Positions 35,201 through 46,975 of a stretch of DNA of 64,000 bases are shown piece by piece. Position 1 is the first letter of the stretch. Every line of letters starts with the position of its first letter. The stretch spans positions 10,968,311-11,032,310 of the forward strand of contig CAJINV010000001.1 in the NCBI GenBank assembly GCA_905178155.1. The letters are read 5' to 3'. This stretch comes from Amoebophrya sp. A120 (Eukaryota; Sar; Dinophyceae; Syndiniales; Amoebophryaceae). The notes under the pieces were generated by a model. The model ran no database searches, had not been told where the DNA came from, and was given only the letters and a program-made list of their open reading frames with translations. The position numbers and the translations under genes are program-made.

Positions 35201-38200
35201 ACGGCATTCAGGAAACGGAGATCGTTGGCGCCGAGGGACACGACCCCTCCCGGGTCACCTCGGCTTCCCGGGCCACGCAAATAAAGCGCACCACGCAGAC
35301 CGGGAACGTTGTCACCGACGAGGAGGAGGAGGATGAGGAGGACGAAGATGAGGAGGGCCAGCCCCGTTTCGGCGACCAAGGGACCGCGCCCGAAGAGATT
35401 GGGGCGGACAGGAGAAGCAAGAAGAGTAGCATGCGCATGGACGCTGCAACCGCAGCGGCAGTGCAAGCTGCACAAGAAATGGCGGACAAGTCGCCCACGA
35501 AGAAGAAGGCTGCAAAGGTATTCATTACATCAATGTCCAGACCTGCTTCAAAAAGTAAGGCACGGCTTGCGCTGCTAGCCAATTATTTGGTCTCTTGTAA
35601 CATGGTTCCTAGCGAAACTCCATACAACATCCATGCTTCTTTTTTACTTTAAAAATCTTGGATTCGTGTTGACCAATTAGACTCACGCTTATCGGGATAC
35701 AAAAATTTACACAGGTTATGGAGCACCTTGGTTTGTCGCCGATCTCTCCATCGGGCGGTGCGCTGGGAACGGGTTTCTACCGGACGGCGACTCCGGACGA
35801 GCGCGAGGAGTTCCGGCAGAATCGGCAGAGCGTGCGGGACCGCATTGCGGGGCGCAACGTTGCGAACGAAACGCCCGCCGACATTTTGCTGGACGAGGTC
35901 GACTTCCTCGGCGTCGACCGCGAGGAAATGGAGAGGGAGCACCGGGACGTGCTGAAGGAGTTCGAGGAGATGGCCATGGAGCGGATGCAGGAGGGCGCGC
36001 CCGAAGACCGCGTGGAGGAGTACCGCGCCAGCGAGGCCTTGTACATGATGGTCATCGAGCAAGCGCACATGGCGAAGGAGGTCGACCAGATGCTGACCAT
36101 GCTGAAGGAAGGGCTGCAGACCGAAGAACTGACGCTGGAAGAGGCGTATTCCGTCGTGGAGCAGTCTCTGGCGCTGGTCGCGACGCGGCAGTTTGTGCGC
36201 CGACACGGGAAGCTGCTGCAGGAAGTGCACAAGCTGCGGATGGAGTATCAGGGGAAGCCGAACATCGGCGAGGGCCACATGTTTCCGACGCCGGGGTCGC
36301 ACAACCGGGCCTGGTACCGTTACGCGTCCCTGGCCATGATCCGCCTGATCGAAGCGATTCGCCTGGAGTACAAGCTGCAGTCCCACCAGACCATTCTGGA
36401 GAAACACATGTCGCACCTGAAGTTCGTGATCGAGGTCGAGCTCGCAGGCGGGGAAGATCCCGAAAACGAGCTGATCGGCGAGGACATTGCCGAGGCGCGG
36501 GCGGCCGTGTGGCGGCTGATCGATGCCTTGCGCAAGGGGCGCGCGGACGAGACGGACAACAAACTGAAGAACAACTCGCTGCAGTTGGAGCAGAAGCTGT
36601 TGGGGTTGGACGCCATCCTGCGGGAAAAGGACCCGGCCACGTCGCAGCAAATCTTGCTTTCTCTCTTTATCGACATCGAAAGCACGATGCGGTTTGGCTG
36701 TGTCCAGTACGAGAACGAGGTGTTGAAGGTCCCCGGCACGACATCACGCATGAGTGTGTTGTCGCAGATCGAAGCCCGCGACGCGTTGACGAAGGAACGA
36801 CAGGCCGTCATGAAGACCGAGATGGGGGAGCCTACCTCACTGCCCCTGGGTACACAAATTCGACGAGCAGCCAACATGCCTCCGCGTTACATCGCACCAG
36901 TCAAGACGGAACTGAGTACTTTCTTTTTGTTTTTTTTTTGGGCGTTGTTTCTTAGTAGGTACACATAGCATAGGACCACCTCCGAACAAACACAGAGCGA
37001 CGAAGATATGTAGTGAGATCATTGGCGCCAACTATCTATCGCAATTTCATTTCTAAATCAGCTTTCGACCCTTCCCGTGACGGCACTGCGGATGGGACTT
37101 TGATGTCGCAAGGCCAGTTGGCCGCGTATACGGAGCAGTACCTGAAGGAAGAACTGGACGAGAGCGGGAAAATGAAGGCGGAGCAGTGGGGCAGGTACCA
37201 GGATGCCTACGAGCAGCGCATGATGGAGGCGAGCGACCATCTCAGCCTCGACGAGGTGGAGCGGCTGAAGCAGCCGTGTCTGCCCGCGGGCATCGACCTG
37301 GTGCAGCTGCTCGCTGCCGCTTCCCGGTACGAGATGGGATTGCTGGAGCAGCGCCCGGTGAGCGAAAAGACGCGCAACCATGAGGGGTTCAAGGCCGAGA
37401 TGCTGGCGCTGAAGCGCGACGTCGTGATCTCGCTGACCACGCGCAAGCCCACGGTGCCCGAGAAGCTTGACCGCGACAAGCTGGCGCGGCGGTTCGAGGA
37501 CATTGCGTTCACCTGGGCGCTGGGGGCGGACGCGCACGACCGCCTGGCGGCCACCGGGTTTCCCGCGGAGGGCAAAGAGTTTGGCGGGGACGAGGAGGAG
37601 TATGACTTGCACCGGTTTGACCCGCTGGGCGTGTACACGGCGACCGCGGAGGTGGACAGCTTGCCGTTGTGGGAGCAGCCGACGGTGCGCAAGCAGCAGC
37701 GCACCGTGGAACAGCTGATGCAGATCTACCAGACGCTGGACCCGCACATTCGCCACACCTTCCCGCTGCGGCGGGAGCTGAAGAAGCTGATGCTAGCGGA
37801 CGCGTACGAGGACGACGACACGGACGTGTCTCCGCCGATGAAGTTTATCATCAACAACCAGCCAGCCGGCCTGCCGCGGTTCATGTGGTACGCAAGCGAC
37901 AAGTGCGGGCCGAACCCGAACGAGCGCCCGCCGTGGGATACACGGGTGAAAATGTGGCTAGACGACGAGGGCCACAAGGTGTTCGCCCACGACGAGCCGC
38001 CGAAGTCGCCCATGCGCAAGAGTCAGGCGTCGACATTCACCGGCGCCGTCTCGGAAGTGCAGGACGGAGCCGGAGGTTCAGACGACGAGGAAGACGCTGA
38101 TGGCGAGGAGAACGAAGGTGGTGCCCCAGCCTCCGAGAGGGAGCCGACGGCAAAGCGTTCCAGCGTGAAGCGCGACAGCACAGCCTCTGCCAAAATCAGC

Positions 38201-40216
38201 GAAACGGCTGCCGCGAGGGCTTCGGAGACACGGGCGAGTGCGAGGGAGCCGTCTGTTCCGCGTGAGCCGACCGTGGCAGAGAAGATGCCGTCCGAAAAAC
38301 AACCGACCGTGGTTGACACACCGGCCGAGGAAGTCAAGGAAGACGATGGCGCAGCTTCGCTCACCGGCAGCGAAAAGTCGGGTCCACCGGGCGGCGCCGG
38401 CGACTCGAACACCAAGAGACCGTCCGCAGTGAAGCGCTTGCCGCAAGTCACAAACAGTGGCGGGTACCTGCCGAAAGGCAACTGGAAGAAGGACGCCACC
38501 AGCTGGATGAACCGGCGGCGCGCCAGCTCGGACGAGAACGCTATCGTGAAGCCCGCGGGCCCAGTTAAAACTCACGCCGGACATCATTTCCGCCAGAGCG
38601 AGGCGCATCTTATGCAGCAAGCCTCCGCACCAGCTCCGGGCCAGGCGGGTCGGGCCTCGGCAATGCAGGGTCCTCGGGGACCCTCGGCAGTGCAGCAGGA
38701 CGGTCGGGGACCGTCGGCCATGCAACAGGACGGACAAAGACCCTCGGCAATGCAGGGTCGGCCCTCCGCAATGCAGGGTCGGGGCCCTTCTGCAATGCAG
38801 GACGCCGGTCGGGCACCCTCCGCGAAAAAGTCCGTGACCATCAACGAAGACCCCATGGCAGGCGCGTCGTCCCCGGAAGACGGCATGCCGCACATTCCTG
38901 TTCCAAGTGAGGTGCCTTCCGCCTCCGGGGTTGCCGCAAGTGCTCTGGACAATGAGGCCTTCGCGAACCAGTTTGGCGATGTAACGCCGTTGCCGCAGCA
39001 GGAACTTCCTCCAGAAGACACGAATGCGCCAAACTTGGACGACCAGAAGAGGCCGTCGGGCGACGTGGAGATCGTTGTGGATGGCGGTGAGCAAGCCGAA
39101 GGCCTTCCGGCAGACGGCGCAGCGCCAACTACCGGAGATGGACAGTCCACTGCACAAGAAAGTGGGGCTGCCAGTGGTTCACCCTATCCCCCAGGGCACG
39201 ACGAGCGCTCGTTCGCAAAAAAGAATCAGGTGCGGGTCCACAAGCAGCACCGCATTTCCCACAACCTCCACGAGCATCCGGATCCCGGTTCTCCGCGCGG
39301 GGGCCTGCCGGTACACCACATTTCGCGCAAAAAGCACGGCGACCCGAAGGGCATCGTGGGCAAGAAGGCCGCAACTGGAGACCGAAACTCGGCAGCCGAT
39401 CGGGCAGCAGCGGGGGAGTCGGAACGAACCTCGGCACCTCCGAAGCCGCAGGACCCGCTCGAGCAACAGATGGAGTCCACCTTCGGGGCGGGTATGAACC
39501 TGGAGGGCGGCGCCGCCCGCAACATCGTGCTCATGTTCGGTCCGCGCACGAGTGGGAAAAAGATCGTGGCCGAGAAGAGCCGGCAGCGGTACGGCATCCC
39601 CACCATCAAATTCGCGGACGTGATGCAGGAGAGCAACCTGGACCCGGACACGGCGGGCGACGAGGTGATTCTCGAAGCCATGGCGACGCGGTTGAAGCAG
39701 GGCGACTGCAACAACGGTGTGATTCTGGATGGCTACCCAGCCAGCGTCGAGCAGGCGAAGCGCTTGGACGAGGCGCTCGGAGACTACGGCGAGTCGATCA
39801 CGCGCGTGTGGGACCTGGAGGTGAGCCAGGAGTCGTTCGAGAAGCGGTTGTGCGGGCGGTGGTTCCACCCCGCGTCGGGCCGCACCTACCACGCGGTCTA
39901 CAAGCCGCCGAAATCCTTTAAGGGCACCACGGTGTACGAAGCCACGCCAGAGAACATGTTGGACGACAAAACGGGCGAACCGCTGATCCAGCGCGAGAAG
40001 GACAAGCTGCACACGATCCAGTCGGAACTGGACAAGTACCGCCAGGCGATGGCCCCGGTCGTCGAGTACTACGGCCAGCAACTCGAGTACAAGGGTAAGC
40101 AGCAGGTGCGAAAGGTCGACGCCAAGCTCATACAGAAAGCGCGAATGAAAGCCAAGGTAGATGCTGTCACCGCGGTGATGTCTCTGCAGCCAACGCAGAG
40201 GTCGGATCTTTCCTAA
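32281..40216 (+). CDS. Giant PDZ plus adenylate-kinase-like protein
   Basis: Exons 32281-35517, 35715-36915 and 37062-40216 join in phase by GT-AG introns into 2,530 residues. A PDZ domain lies at about 455-520 (STVVAVDLGGTAHAAGIYPG, DEI) and a second PDZ-like unit at 527-590 (GLNPGDQIFSLGG). Low-complexity RASQ repeats follow at 826-864. Exon 2 and the start of exon 3 are helical and charged. PSAMQ repeats lie near 2009-2065. Residues 2299-2485 match adenylate kinase: NIVLMFGPRTSGKKIVAE, VILDGYPASVEQAKRLDEAL, and a LID with LCGRWFHPASGRTYH and EPLIQREKD. The P-loop GxPGxGKGT is altered to GPRTSGKKI, so activity is uncertain. Flagellar proteins such as CPC1/SPEF2 also embed such kinases; a flagellar role is inference. 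The start could lie upstream, see 31957-32302. Confidence 0.75.
34759..34868 (+). repeat. RASQ coding repeats
   Basis: Within the PDZ/kinase gene, about six imperfect 12-base units encode Arg-Ala-Ser-Gln, broken by short Gly/Pro spacers. It is a low-complexity linker expansion. Confidence 0.85.
38650..38826 (+). repeat. PSAMQ coding repeats
   Basis: Within the third exon, roughly seven units of Gly-Arg-(Gly/Arg/Ala)-Pro-Ser-Ala-Met-Gln occur in tandem with slight variation, ending in a PSAKKS variant. Confidence 0.85.
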
Positions 40217-41152
40217 AAACAGAGCTGCTGGAATAAACAGATAGCATTAGCTTTAGCAGCGGAAAAGTGCCGGTACGGCAAGCAGCCAGCACACTCTAAG
40301 TTTGTTGCGTAAAGTTATACAAATACAAAAGAGAAATCAGAAATTTTTACCCCCCTGCGCTCCACCTGATGTAATTGGCACTTTTCACAAACTACGCCAC
40401 ACAGCATTCGGGCAACTCCCCTGTTGTCGAAGCTGTCGCTATCTATCTCACTATTTCCACCTAATAGATTAACCATGAATTAATGGAATTACACGTATCT
40501 ATGTTTCATTCATTGTCAGTCACATCTCTGCGTTTCATTTTGATCATTTCAACTTTAATCTTATTGCATTTCGCTTGTCGCATTAGTGTTTAGAAGGTAC
40601 AACTACAATACATCCTTTTTAGTCTTTTTTTCAGAATATTACCACTTATTATTTCAAATTCTTCAACACAACAATTCATTGTAATTCACATGACCTTCAC
40701 TCGAGATTTTTGAATCGTATAGACATGAAACTTGCGACCACCTATGTAAGAAAGAGAAGTAGCCCTTCATCGTCCTTTTTATGTGTAAGTGTGGCCTAGT
40801 AGCTCACCAGCCATTGCCATCGAGGGTCATCGATTGGAACTTTGAGCAAAAGTGTTTTAAAAGATGTTTTCATTCGTGACAAAACAAAGGGAGGCGGGCG
40901 CTTTGTCGTGATAAACAGGTGAACTACTAGACCGAAAAAACCAAAAGCAAATGGCCCAAGGAGTGCATTCTTGAGGAGTGCGAGGCTGAGGAAGAGAAGT
41001 GAGAGAGTTGACGCATCAAGCGCCGCAAAACAGGAACCGGCAGACATGATTTAGTTTCGGTTTATTTTGTCAAGTTTGCCTTTGCGCAAAGAAATAGTTT
41101 TGGTTCTTCCTTTTGCCTATAGCGCCAAAAGAAAATCTTCCGCAATACAAAA
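40217..41152. other. Intergenic, AT-rich
   Basis: About 0.9 kb, strongly AT-rich from 40300 to 40750, with no protein-like frame on either strand and no RNA gene seen. Confidence 0.5.
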
Positions 41153-41539
41153 ATGGACCTGAATTTTGGAATTTCGGGTAAGTCCGCCTCTATCCAGGCG
41201 AGTGCGAAGCCCGCCCCGCGGGTTAGCAGCACGAGGCCGGGCGCCGGGTCGGCTACGTCCTCGTCCAGCTCGACCACTGCGCTTGGCGCAAAGTCGATGG
41301 TGCGCGCGTCGCAGTGGAGCCGGGATGTCGAAGACCTTTACCGGCTGCAGCAGGCCGGGTGGAAAACTCTCGAAGAATACACCGCCGCCAACGGGGCTCC
41401 CGATCGGTGGGAGCAGGAGCGATGCGCAGATCAATACATCTTGAAAACCAAATTGAAGTCCAACGGTTTTTTCGTGTACTGGAAAAAAGACCGCGAATGC
41501 CTCGACTCAGACTTGAAAAAGGTGAAGATTTATTCGTGA
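41153..41539 (+). CDS. MEIG1: MEIG1-like protein
   Basis: A single exon of 128 residues. After a Ser-rich 50-residue extension, the whole MEIG1 fold is present: QWSRDVEDLYRLQQAGWKT, LEEY, DRWEQ, a KLKSNGFFVYWKKDREC strand pair, and the C-terminal KKVKIYS. The animal protein has WSEEIENLYRFQQAGY, DRWPE, YYYNKQREC and HKVKIYAY in the same order. MEIG1 binds PACRG, an inner-junction protein of doublet microtubules, and is needed for sperm flagella. Its presence suggests motile 9+2 flagella at some stage of this organism's life. The N-terminal extension is longer than in animals. Confidence 0.9.
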   Translation: MDLNFGISGKSASIQASAKPAPRVSSTRPGAGSATSSSSSTTALGAKSMVRASQWSRDVEDLYRLQQAGWKTLEEYTAANGAPDRWEQERCADQYILKTKLKSNGFFVYWKKDRECLDSDLKKVKIYS

Positions 41540-42307
41540 AAGGAGACATAAATAAATACGCCCTTTGAGGAGACACCACAGAGATAACGAAGCAACACTA
41601 GTACACAGTTATTTGGTTTTCCGCCTTGCAGTTCCAGATCCAGTTCGTTGAACAAGAACTTGAAATTCGAATTCGTGGTCGCCGCTGTGCGAGCGTCTTG
41701 TACGTGTCAGAGGCTGAACCTGAATCCGCGAAATAATTGACGCGAAAGTTGCAAAACGTACTGAAAGTACTTACTTAATAAATTTGCCGCACCGGTGAAC
41801 CTCAGATCATATGTAGCAAAAAAAGTTCAAATCATGCGAATCCTCACTAGGCCTGCTCGAGAAGTCCAGATCGCGTTCCTTCCTAGTTTTCATTGCACTC
41901 AGGAAAGGTGTGCAGAAATTAAAAAAAACAGGCGATCAGAACGAGGATCAAACCGCTCCAAATCTCGGAGAAAGAACTGCTCCTCCCGTTCCAAGAAACA
42001 AATCGTGATCAACCACCGCGGAAGATCATATGGATCAATATTCCAAGCGATCTTCTTGAGACCTTGTCCTTACGATTTACCTAGTTAGGAGGCTTGCTTC
42101 AAATAAAGCATGTTCACGACGCAAATTTTCCTTTGAGCAGGCGACCTGCATCTCTATGTATAGCCTTTCCACGACCACTTTCACGTTCACCGTAGACCAC
42201 CGAGAGGACTTGCTTTTCGATTGTTGCCATCTAGTTTTTACACACCACCTCCTTTTTTGCGACTAGGAAAACGAAAACACCGCTTCACACTTCGTTGCCG
42301 CGATAAA
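41540..42307. other. Intergenic
   Basis: About 0.8 kb with short frames only. A GTG-started frame at 41795-42088 is rich in Arg/Lys/Ser but has no ATG or family feature. Confidence 0.45.
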
Positions 42308-43456
42308 ATGTCGAAGAAGTATTTCGAGAAGCTGGCGAAGAACTCGGCCACGAGTTCGAAGGAGTATGAGTCCGAGTTTGGTCTGAAGATTCTGCAGAAA
42401 TTCGGTTGGTCCAAGGGCAAGGGCCTCGGAGCGAATCTCGATGGGTCGACGAAGTGCATTCAAATTCAGCGACGGGAGGAGGGTGTTGGTCTCGGTGGCG
42501 AGAAGGCAAAAACGGACGGAGATGAGAAGCAATGGGACAACTGGTGGTCAAGCGCGTACAACTCCGTCGCCGGAAAATTAGGCCAAGTTGGCGCCGGGTA
42601 CACTTTTTTTTTGTCGAAACTGATATAATTTTGCATGTGCAGGTCAATCGTAGTACTTGGTCACGGTGCAACATAAGTATGTGCGTCCTCGGTGGTAGAT
42701 TCATTTCCATGAAGCGTAGAAGTACCACCTGCTACACTTTCTAGAGTCTTTTTTTTGTCTACTTGTGAATTTCAAATTATCGAAAACAGAACATCTCCGG
42801 AAGCGAAGACCAACGAGGGCGATTCCTCCAGCGACTCGGACGAATCCTCGTCGGACCGAGAGGGTCCGGTCAAGGGTGTTTCCGCTATCAAAGGCGCACG
42901 AGTAATGCGTGGTAAGCTTGCCCGCGTCTGCCGCATGGATCAAAAACCCGCTTCTGCTGGAAGCAGTACAACTACAGGCACACAAGACCCTGCAGTGCCC
43001 CCGGCAGCAAAAGAACAGAAAGCTTCGTTACCAAATTGGCTGGTGCAGTTGCGAAAATTTCGAGACGAGCAAATTGCGAAGCTGAAATCGGCAGTGGGGG
43101 CAACTGAGCAAACGGAAAAGGCTTCCGTAGCTGGATCAACGACGTCGGAGAAACAAGCGCCTAGCGCCACGGAAAAGCAAGAGAAGAAGAAGAAGAAAAA
43201 GACTTCAGGGGAAGCATCTTCTACCACCGCTGCACCAATAAAGGACGCGACTTCTACGGTAGGGCAAGCGGAGGTGGTCAACACCGAAGCTCAGCAATCG
43301 GAAATCACGACGAAAGAAGCAAAGAAAAACAAAAAGCGAAAAGCAGAAGTTGCGGAGGAATTACAAAAGCCGGCTGTCACCGACGAAAGCAATAACGAAG
43401 GAGAAATCGTTGCTGAGCCCCCCAAGAAAAAAAAGAAGAAAAACAAATCTGATTAG
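42308..43456 (+). CDS. G-patch protein, GPATCH4/PinX1-like
   Basis: Exons 42308-42597 and 42790-43456 join in phase and encode 318 residues. A G-patch occupies residues 22-70 (FGLKILQKFGWSKGKGLGA, then GVGLGG), followed directly by WDNWWSSAYNSVAGKL, an extension shared by PinX1 and GPATCH4. Such proteins activate DEAH-box helicases, for example Prp43, in ribosome and splicing pathways. The rest is Lys/Glu/Ser-rich with several nuclear or nucleolar targeting clusters (EKKKKKKTS, KKNKKRKAEV, PKKKKKKNKSD). The family choice between GPATCH4 and PinX1 is open. Confidence 0.85.
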
Positions 43457-44404
43457 ATCTTCGGAAATACAACGTTTTTGGAGGCTTCACGCAAAAATCC
43501 AACGCTTATGATGTATTTGCGGGTGTCACGCCCATACGACTTTTGCTACGCACCCACGTGAAATATAATTTTCCAAGCAAGCCGCACTGTGATGCAGTGG
43601 CAGTACTTACTTGATCTGTTGCGAATTTTGTGTGTTGGTGTTCTTCTTCGAGCTCTTGCCAATTAGGATCTGTTCAAAAGAGCAACTATGATGATGCGGA
43701 GCAAGAGATGATGCCACAACGAACTATATATAAGTCTGTCCGCCATTTCTAATTCTAGTATAATTGTGTTAAGCCAAAGAAGATCGGCGTGAAAAAGATA
43801 AGCCCAAGAAGCAGGAAAAAAAAAGTACAAAAAAAACATCGGTTTCCGTCGGATGGAATGGTATGACTGTGATATCTTCGAAAACATCGAGATTGAACGT
43901 CGGTGCAGGCATGAGCTGGAGCATCTCGCGCAGGATCACTGTCAGAAGGGGGTGTGGATGAAGTACCATCAGGATTTGTACCCAACCCATCATATGGTCC
44001 GCCTCTCGCCAATGTTACAGCACACACTGCTGCAACTTAGCATGTCGTATCCTCGATCCCATACTTACGCCATTTGACCATTTCTTTGCCTTCCTGCAAT
44101 TTCACAAGCTGAAAAGAGTTTCACTCGTAGTTTCGACATTTGCGCATACCCATCATGAACCTAATCTGTATCCAAAAGAAAAACGCCTTTTTCACGTACC
44201 TGACTACTGGCTTAGCCGACGTAGAGAGCATGAACCGTTTAAACTAAAGTGCCAATCATATGATCGTGTAGAAATCACCATAGTACATCTTTTGTCAGTT
44301 TTGATTTTGACTTTTTGTTGTAAAAATTTGAATCATGCGTTCGACCGAATATCTATATCAAACTTGCGCATATTTCCTGTATTTCTAAGTCGAGCGCCTC
44401 TACC
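43457..44404. other. Intergenic with a weak small ORF
   Basis: A TATA-like string (ctatatataag) lies at 43725-43735, about 120 bp upstream of the small ORF at 43853. Otherwise the spacer shows nothing recognisable. Confidence 0.35.
43853..44077 (+). CDS. Possible small hypothetical protein
   Basis: A 74-residue frame opens with ATG (MEWYDCDIFENIEIERRCRH) and has mixed, protein-like composition with two Cys-x-His groups. There is no membrane helix or known domain. A hydrophobic minus-strand frame overlaps it, so the coding strand is not certain. Confidence 0.35.
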   Translation: MEWYDCDIFENIEIERRCRHELEHLAQDHCQKGVWMKYHQDLYPTHHMVRLSPMLQHTLLQLSMSYPRSHTYAI

Positions 44405-46975
44405 ATGGTCACAACGATCCGATTTCTCGATTTAACGGGGGATGTAGGACATTCTTTGACTCTTCTGCAAGATCCGACGAATTTTGCTCGTAGTACTTGT
44501 AGCGAAGAAAAGGCATCAAGTGTTGATGAGACCAGCACTAATCTCGTCACCGTATCCTTTCTGAAGGATGAATTGCAGCGGGTCTATGGAGTCCCGAAAA
44601 GCTTACTCGCTATCACTGCTATTCCAATCACGAGGCAGCCAGTTATTGAGTTGTTGGACGAGTCTTCTTCCCCCGGGTCCGATTTCGAGAACGCCGACCC
44701 TTGTCACATGGACGCAGGAAGTGCGGAGGAAGAAGACGAGAATGAGACAGAATTACGCGACACCGACGCCGTTCGCCTTGAAGGAACTGCACAGGAGCAA
44801 CTTCAGAAAGAGAATCACACAGGTGTGGACTATGCCGGCGACCGCAACTGCGGCTTGGAACTCTTGATTGTGTTTAATCACACTGATGAAAACATCAGGG
44901 TGAAGAACGATGCCGGCCACGAGATGAAGTCGACCGACAGTGAAACGACATTGGTCCGCCCTGCTGATTTCGTGCACCCCGCCCCGCAAAGTGACAGCGC
45001 GCTCGCATGTACTCCAGTGGACGAGGAGCAAAAAGCCACGCTCTCGTCGACGATCATCAATCAGTCTGAAGATGAGCGAGGGACGACGTCTGTTGGGATG
45101 AAACAAGACGAACTAGGACTAGCTCTACTTCGAGATCATGCCGATGAGATTCCTGGACCTTTCACAACGCTGTTGAATTCCAGCCTGGCATTGACGTCTG
45201 ATACCGACCCGACAGATGCGAGCAACCTGTTTGCAACTACGTTTCCGTCGAGGACTGCAAGCCCCTCGTCGTCCCCATGCGGAGCAGCGCGCCGCGCAGT
45301 CTCTCGGGGTTCGGTTACTAGCACAGCCACACCGTCCTCGCGCGACTCCTCTACAGGCAGTAGTACTCGTAGCACTTCGTGTGTCGAGGAGGGTACTGTT
45401 TTATGCGAGCCGAGTGTTTCAGGATCAGGCGAGGGAGCCCGGGAGAATTTGTCCACAGGTATTAACCCCGCCAGAAGTCGTAAGGCGTCGAAGCAAAGAT
45501 GGTGCTACCTGCGGCTCGTGATTCGATCGACCAACTTCAAAGACCGCATTTCTTTACTCGAAGTCGATCGTATGGGCTACGCCTGTTGCCAGGAGTACGT
45601 TTTCCAGAATGCAGAGATGTTCGAAACCTCCCCGAACCTCCTGTTTCGTTTGGCTTGCACGACCTCCACGGGCGCAACGATCGCGAACAACAGGCAGCAG
45701 CAGAATGGCGTCTGGCAGCCCGAGCAGTTTTCTGGGCGTTATCTAGAAAATTTGACGGCCGCACTCATCGACTATCGCGCAAGGCTGCGAGGACGTACCG
45801 CAAAAGCACCAACTGAAGAAAGCCGCGACAAAACACAGGATCTGCGGCCTGTCGCCGAAGCACAAGACGACCTCTTTGCCTACGTCGAGAGTACTTCTGG
45901 ACTTTCCGCTTTCATGCTGGTCTGCCAGAAATTTTCCGCGAGTAAAGACGGGCTAAAGATGTGCTTTCAGCTGCTCGACCAGCTTCCCGCCCACGTGGTC
46001 ACGCACATCTCGAAGCGCGGCATCACCGCACTGCTTTGCAGCCGAAGCGAGACCTTGAGCCTCGCAATTTTGGACCACGCCGGCGGCTTGGTCGTCGATG
46101 ATGAAGACGGCTGCTCGGACGACGCGTCCTCACTTGTAAGCATGATTTGCAGTGAGGACGTTCTGTATCGCACCAATGTGATGCATTTAGCGTGCTCGAG
46201 GCGGCACCGGGACTTGGTAAACCGGATTCTGGACGTTCTCGAGCAGTATCTGTGGTCCTTCGTGGCGCAGGAAACGCGGCAGAAGATTCACGAGACCATG
46301 CAGGTTACAGCAGCACCAAAAGCATCGCCGGGGTCCTCGAGAAAATACGCAAGACGGAGCAGCAGCTGCGGCCAAATTATGTTCACACCACCGGGCGTCG
46401 TTTCGACCGGTGGGAAAATTGTCCACAATGCCAAACCCACCACGACAGCGATGAATCTCGTGCCGTCGATGCACGAGCTAGGAAACTCAAGGAGGACCAG
46501 CAATACGGAACGAGAGGAGCAACTCCAGAAGTCTCCGAAAAACGGAGTTGACAGCAACAGCCAGACTACACATTTGGACATGGAGGACACGGTGTCGCAG
46601 TCGCAGCATGCTTTGATGTCACCGCCTGGCTCTACAACTTCATCAGCGCTTATTCTTTCTGCAAATTCGCCAGCGTCCTGTCGCACCATAAATCGAAGGT
46701 CCCTTTCCTTGGAGTCCGGTTCCGACACAATAACTTATTCCGGAAAAAGAGTCCCATATCCACCACCGTCGTCACCTTTGAATGCTTTCCAGCAAAAATC
46801 GCAAACAGCATCGACTTGGATTCTCGGCGACATTTACAAATTTCTGTGCATGAAGGACCGCCAGGACCGAACGCCTGGATCGCTCGCCGGGCTGAACGGC
46901 TGGCGTGACGTGGAACAGCGAATCGTTGGCCTGTTGCGACGAACGCAAATTTTAGACCGCACCGGTTCGCTCTGA
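44405..46975 (+). CDS. Ankyrin-like repeat protein
   Basis: A single exon of 856 residues. The first 350 residues are acidic and Ser/Thr-rich. A folded region begins near 360 (KQRWCYLRLVIRSTNFKDRI). Ankyrin-like helix pairs occur at about 500-615 (SGLSAFMLVCQKFSASKDG, KRGITALLCSRSETLSLAIL, RTNVMHLACSRRHRDLVNRI). The TxLH signature is weak, so these repeats are divergent. The C-terminus is basic and Ser-rich with a final helical segment (WRDVEQRIVGLLRRTQIL). Ankyrin arrays bind proteins; no partner can be named. The ATG has a good context (accATGG). Confidence 0.65.
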   Translation: MVTTIRFLDLTGDVGHSLTLLQDPTNFARSTCSEEKASSVDETSTNLVTVSFLKDELQRVYGVPKSLLAITAIPITRQPVIELLDESSSPGSDFENADPCHMDAGSAEEEDENETELRDTDAVRLEGTAQEQLQKENHTGVDYAGDRNCGLELLIVFNHTDENIRVKNDAGHEMKSTDSETTLVRPADFVHPAPQSDSALACTPVDEEQKATLSSTIINQSEDERGTTSVGMKQDELGLALLRDHADEIPGPFTTLLNSSLALTSDTDPTDASNLFATTFPSRTASPSSSPCGAARRAVSRGSVTSTATPSSRDSSTGSSTRSTSCVEEGTVLCEPSVSGSGEGARENLSTGINPARSRKASKQRWCYLRLVIRSTNFKDRISLLEVDRMGYACCQEYVFQNAEMFETSPNLLFRLACTTSTGATIANNRQQQNGVWQPEQFSGRYLENLTAALIDYRARLRGRTAKAPTEESRDKTQDLRPVAEAQDDLFAYVESTSGLSAFMLVCQKFSASKDGLKMCFQLLDQLPAHVVTHISKRGITALLCSRSETLSLAILDHAGGLVVDDEDGCSDDASSLVSMICSEDVLYRTNVMHLACSRRHRDLVNRILDVLEQYLWSFVAQETRQKIHETMQVTAAPKASPGSSRKYARRSSSCGQIMFTPPGVVSTGGKIVHNAKPTTTAMNLVPSMHELGNSRRTSNTEREEQLQKSPKNGVDSNSQTTHLDMEDTVSQSQHALMSPPGSTTSSALILSANSPASCRTINRRSLSLESGSDTITYSGKRVPYPPPSSPLNAFQQKSQTASTWILGDIYKFLCMKDRQDRTPGSLAGLNGWRDVEQRIVGLLRRTQILDRTGSL

